This document shows, piece by piece, positions 32,101 through 32,525 of a DNA stretch of 32,525 bases. Location: assembly GCA_030603595.1 (NCBI GenBank), contig JAUVXL010000020.1, positions 1-32,525 of the forward strand. The letters run 5' to 3'. This stretch comes from Sedimentisphaerales bacterium. GTDB taxonomy: Bacteria; Planctomycetota; Phycisphaerae; Sedimentisphaerales; Anaerobacaceae. The notes under the pieces are model-generated. The model was not told where the DNA came from, did not search any database, and saw only the letters and a list, made by a program, of their open reading frames with translations. Made by a program: the position numbers and the translations under genes. Position 1 is the stretch's first letter. Each line of letters starts with the position of its first letter.

Positions 32101-32525
32101 CGCCGAGACCATCGAGCATCTTGGCGGCAGGCGATTTAAGATGATAGTCGATTGGGACGTCCAACGGCCGGCACCGAAGGATCTGCAAATTTTCATCCAT
32201 TTCAGCACTGATAAGGCCTCTGGCAGCGACAAAATAGCATTCCAGAGCGGCGGGTCCCCGGCCATCGGAACCGGCCAATGGACCGGTCGTCTCAAGACCG
32301 GCGAAAACTGGATAGCCGGCGTACCTGCCGAATACGGGCCCGGCGAATATGACATCGGCATCGGTCTGTGGGACCCGGCAACCGGCAGGCGATATCCGCT
32401 CCTCGGCGACGACGACGGCTCGACCCGATACCGACTCGGAAAACTGATTGTCGAAGGCACGCCAAAGAAAATAACCAACATCCGCCTCGTAAAGCACGAG
32501 CCTGCTGGGCGGCGCCCCCCCCCCC
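29147..32525 (+). CDS. Giant exported TIM-barrel glycosidase-like protein (partial)
   Basis: The frame opens at ATG 29147 (AAAGGT upstream) and stays open to the window edge, giving at least 1126 residues, 3' end missing. A signal peptide lies at about 8-26 (LILPVVLVFALASFAF). N-terminal beta-sandwich regions follow, including a fibronectin-like stretch (VGVMLENTGPSNLSVNVRI). A probable catalytic barrel begins at about residue 582: RFVFDIWGGRYAEIAETMKR, HVWQRWGYDYRLPD, IPWGLHDNYIDFYPD, NHYFIDVFTSLPCFDYYD, GGDAPMTSEAGHDQL. The acidic residues in FIDVFTS (about 729) and TSEAG are candidate catalytic residues. The barrel resembles GH101 or DUF5696-type glycosidases, which is tentative. A further beta domain closes the visible part. 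It follows the GH-A gene by 141 bp and belongs to the same degradation cluster. Confidence 0.75.
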   Translation, partial: MIAKGVAKLILPVVLVFALASFAFNGHIVTEGPLKVTIADIKSPTQFDRPYNVGVMLENTGPSNLSVNVRIDGLIDQWHAVGQTQKQIEIAPRSSAKATFQIAVSEGAFSALYPVHIYATFKDNGESVTAHAIQIFETKFPRLSPAAAKSTELPVNIVPANGALPLCSVDTHRLAWRFFDKPLAYTHVGFQGSVRESMADFARRPITRGATKQAIVMHPPWKPAGGTVFAEYMLKLPDTTPISLRFANAIRDHTATEPAGDGVTFRVWAGETKLFERHTDSKKWLDGQADLSRFAGKQILLRLESHPGPKRDTTCDSSYWGDPVIVAGNVRPKLTDMQRKELRKRALDITALKKPLGKGDHVFRLEGGCRAAISLGPKGLLDGAIAFSDGRRSVVFDGLQTSVLRHNLAADFSPLVVRGVSTARLELGAVTIRHDLSLGDEQFVLTANVSLDKAGLRIALNCPKRITDIALGPADRKASRVYYGHGYCIVEPEAFRASFGGHNLSTSHVGFDFEKGLSLLVASDNPPDFLEVNPSTRKYALHTHLNATMTFVPGSRGAFDCARKYRPLYDKKAAPAFKRKAGRFVFDIWGGRYAEIAETMKRMISYGLTDSLLTVHVWQRWGYDYRLPDIYPPQPQLGTVEDMQKIAKVCAEHDIPWGLHDNYIDFYPDAEDYSYDHICFTERGEPVKAWINEGRGAQSYRWRPDSIMPFVQRNLRLIKPNLKPNHYFIDVFTSLPCFDYYDSDGAFHSMLETRKCWGEAFAWIRDYLGGDAPMTSEAGHDQLTGYIEGADCQHLQITPVGKRFCINIKCKDWQRVPWFDAVLHDKFSLHGVGYSSRYQGDRTRRDHGIESDDYISAEILEGHALMIDRGGFGRGAVRKYWLAQDFIRSIATDTIENVEFIDGSIHRQIISWKSGAKVYVNRGEDDWLIAGKRLPKYGYYAKNGPIESSIERIDGVIVERSNGPSGLYVNSRTSNPDGALPIRPTAETIEHLGGRRFKMIVDWDVQRPAPKDLQIFIHFSTDKASGSDKIAFQSGGSPAIGTGQWTGRLKTGENWIAGVPAEYGPGEYDIGIGLWDPATGRRYPLLGDDDGSTRYRLGKLIVEGTPKKITNIRLVKHEPAGRRPPP

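Noticed and set aside
31391-32497. Minus-strand 368-codon ORF
   Set aside because: Antisense to the last glycosidase-like gene, which has a signal peptide and coherent domain motifs on the plus strand.

Overview
The window looks like a bacterial chromosome segment of Planctomycetota type, most like the Phycisphaerae / Sedimentisphaerales. This is inferred from gene content: exported pectin-degrading enzymes with atypical fusions, a Tat-exported DegT-family enzyme, an excisionase-type helix-turn-helix fused to a receiver, and a cell-wall trio (MreC, L,D-transpeptidase, 3D-domain protein). It is also inferred from the many short palindromic dispersed repeats. No marker gene fixes the taxon. The last 11 bases are a run of C at the window edge, which suggests a contig end.

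Layout. 185-5968 is a minus-strand block: an AMP-forming acyl ligase, RNA 3'-phosphate cyclase (rtcA), a DUF429 protein and DNA polymerase X. A short decayed rtcA-like N-terminus sits just upstream of the DUF429 gene. 6094-7000 is a compact mobile unit: a REP-associated tyrosine transposase (RAYT) between two nearly identical 157-bp repeats built of hairpins. 7415-8603 is an ECF-type sigma factor with a probable membrane anti-sigma partner. An HTH plus degenerate receiver regulator follows on the minus strand. 9913-11022 is a DegT/DnrJ sugar aminotransferase, preceded by two dispersed palindromic repeats.

11054-14503 is a low-density region. It holds small or unrecognised genes, REP-like hairpins, a candidate minus-strand structured RNA ending in a terminator, a gene start cut off by a repeat, and a frameshifted small ORF pair. 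14504-17633 carries the envelope trio mreC, LysM-L,D-transpeptidase and 3D-domain protein. A Tat-targeted DegT-family protein and a tRNA-Lys(CTT) on the minus strand follow. 19743-21418 holds a Wza-like polysaccharide export lipoprotein and a four-helix membrane protein with a coiled-coil tail. 21659-23793 holds two ATP-dependent amidotransfer enzymes that can use ammonia: a stand-alone GMP synthase ATP-pyrophosphatase subunit and AsnA, behind a strong sigma-70-type promoter.

23799-32525 is a polysaccharide-degradation cluster. It contains a nucleoside-hydrolase-like (DUF1593) plus pectate-lyase fusion, a clan GH-A glycosidase with a carbohydrate-binding module, and a giant exported TIM-barrel glycosidase-like protein that runs off the window.

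The strongest unusual observation is that the DUF1593-pectate lyase gene carries palindromic repeats translated in frame at both ends. The N-terminal one is about 108 bp and appears to have landed between the third codon and the signal peptide without breaking the frame. Other notable points are the RAYT/repeat unit, the rtcA-like remnant, the pseudo-receiver regulator, the Tat-exported PLP enzyme, and the structured RNA candidate at 11844-12040.
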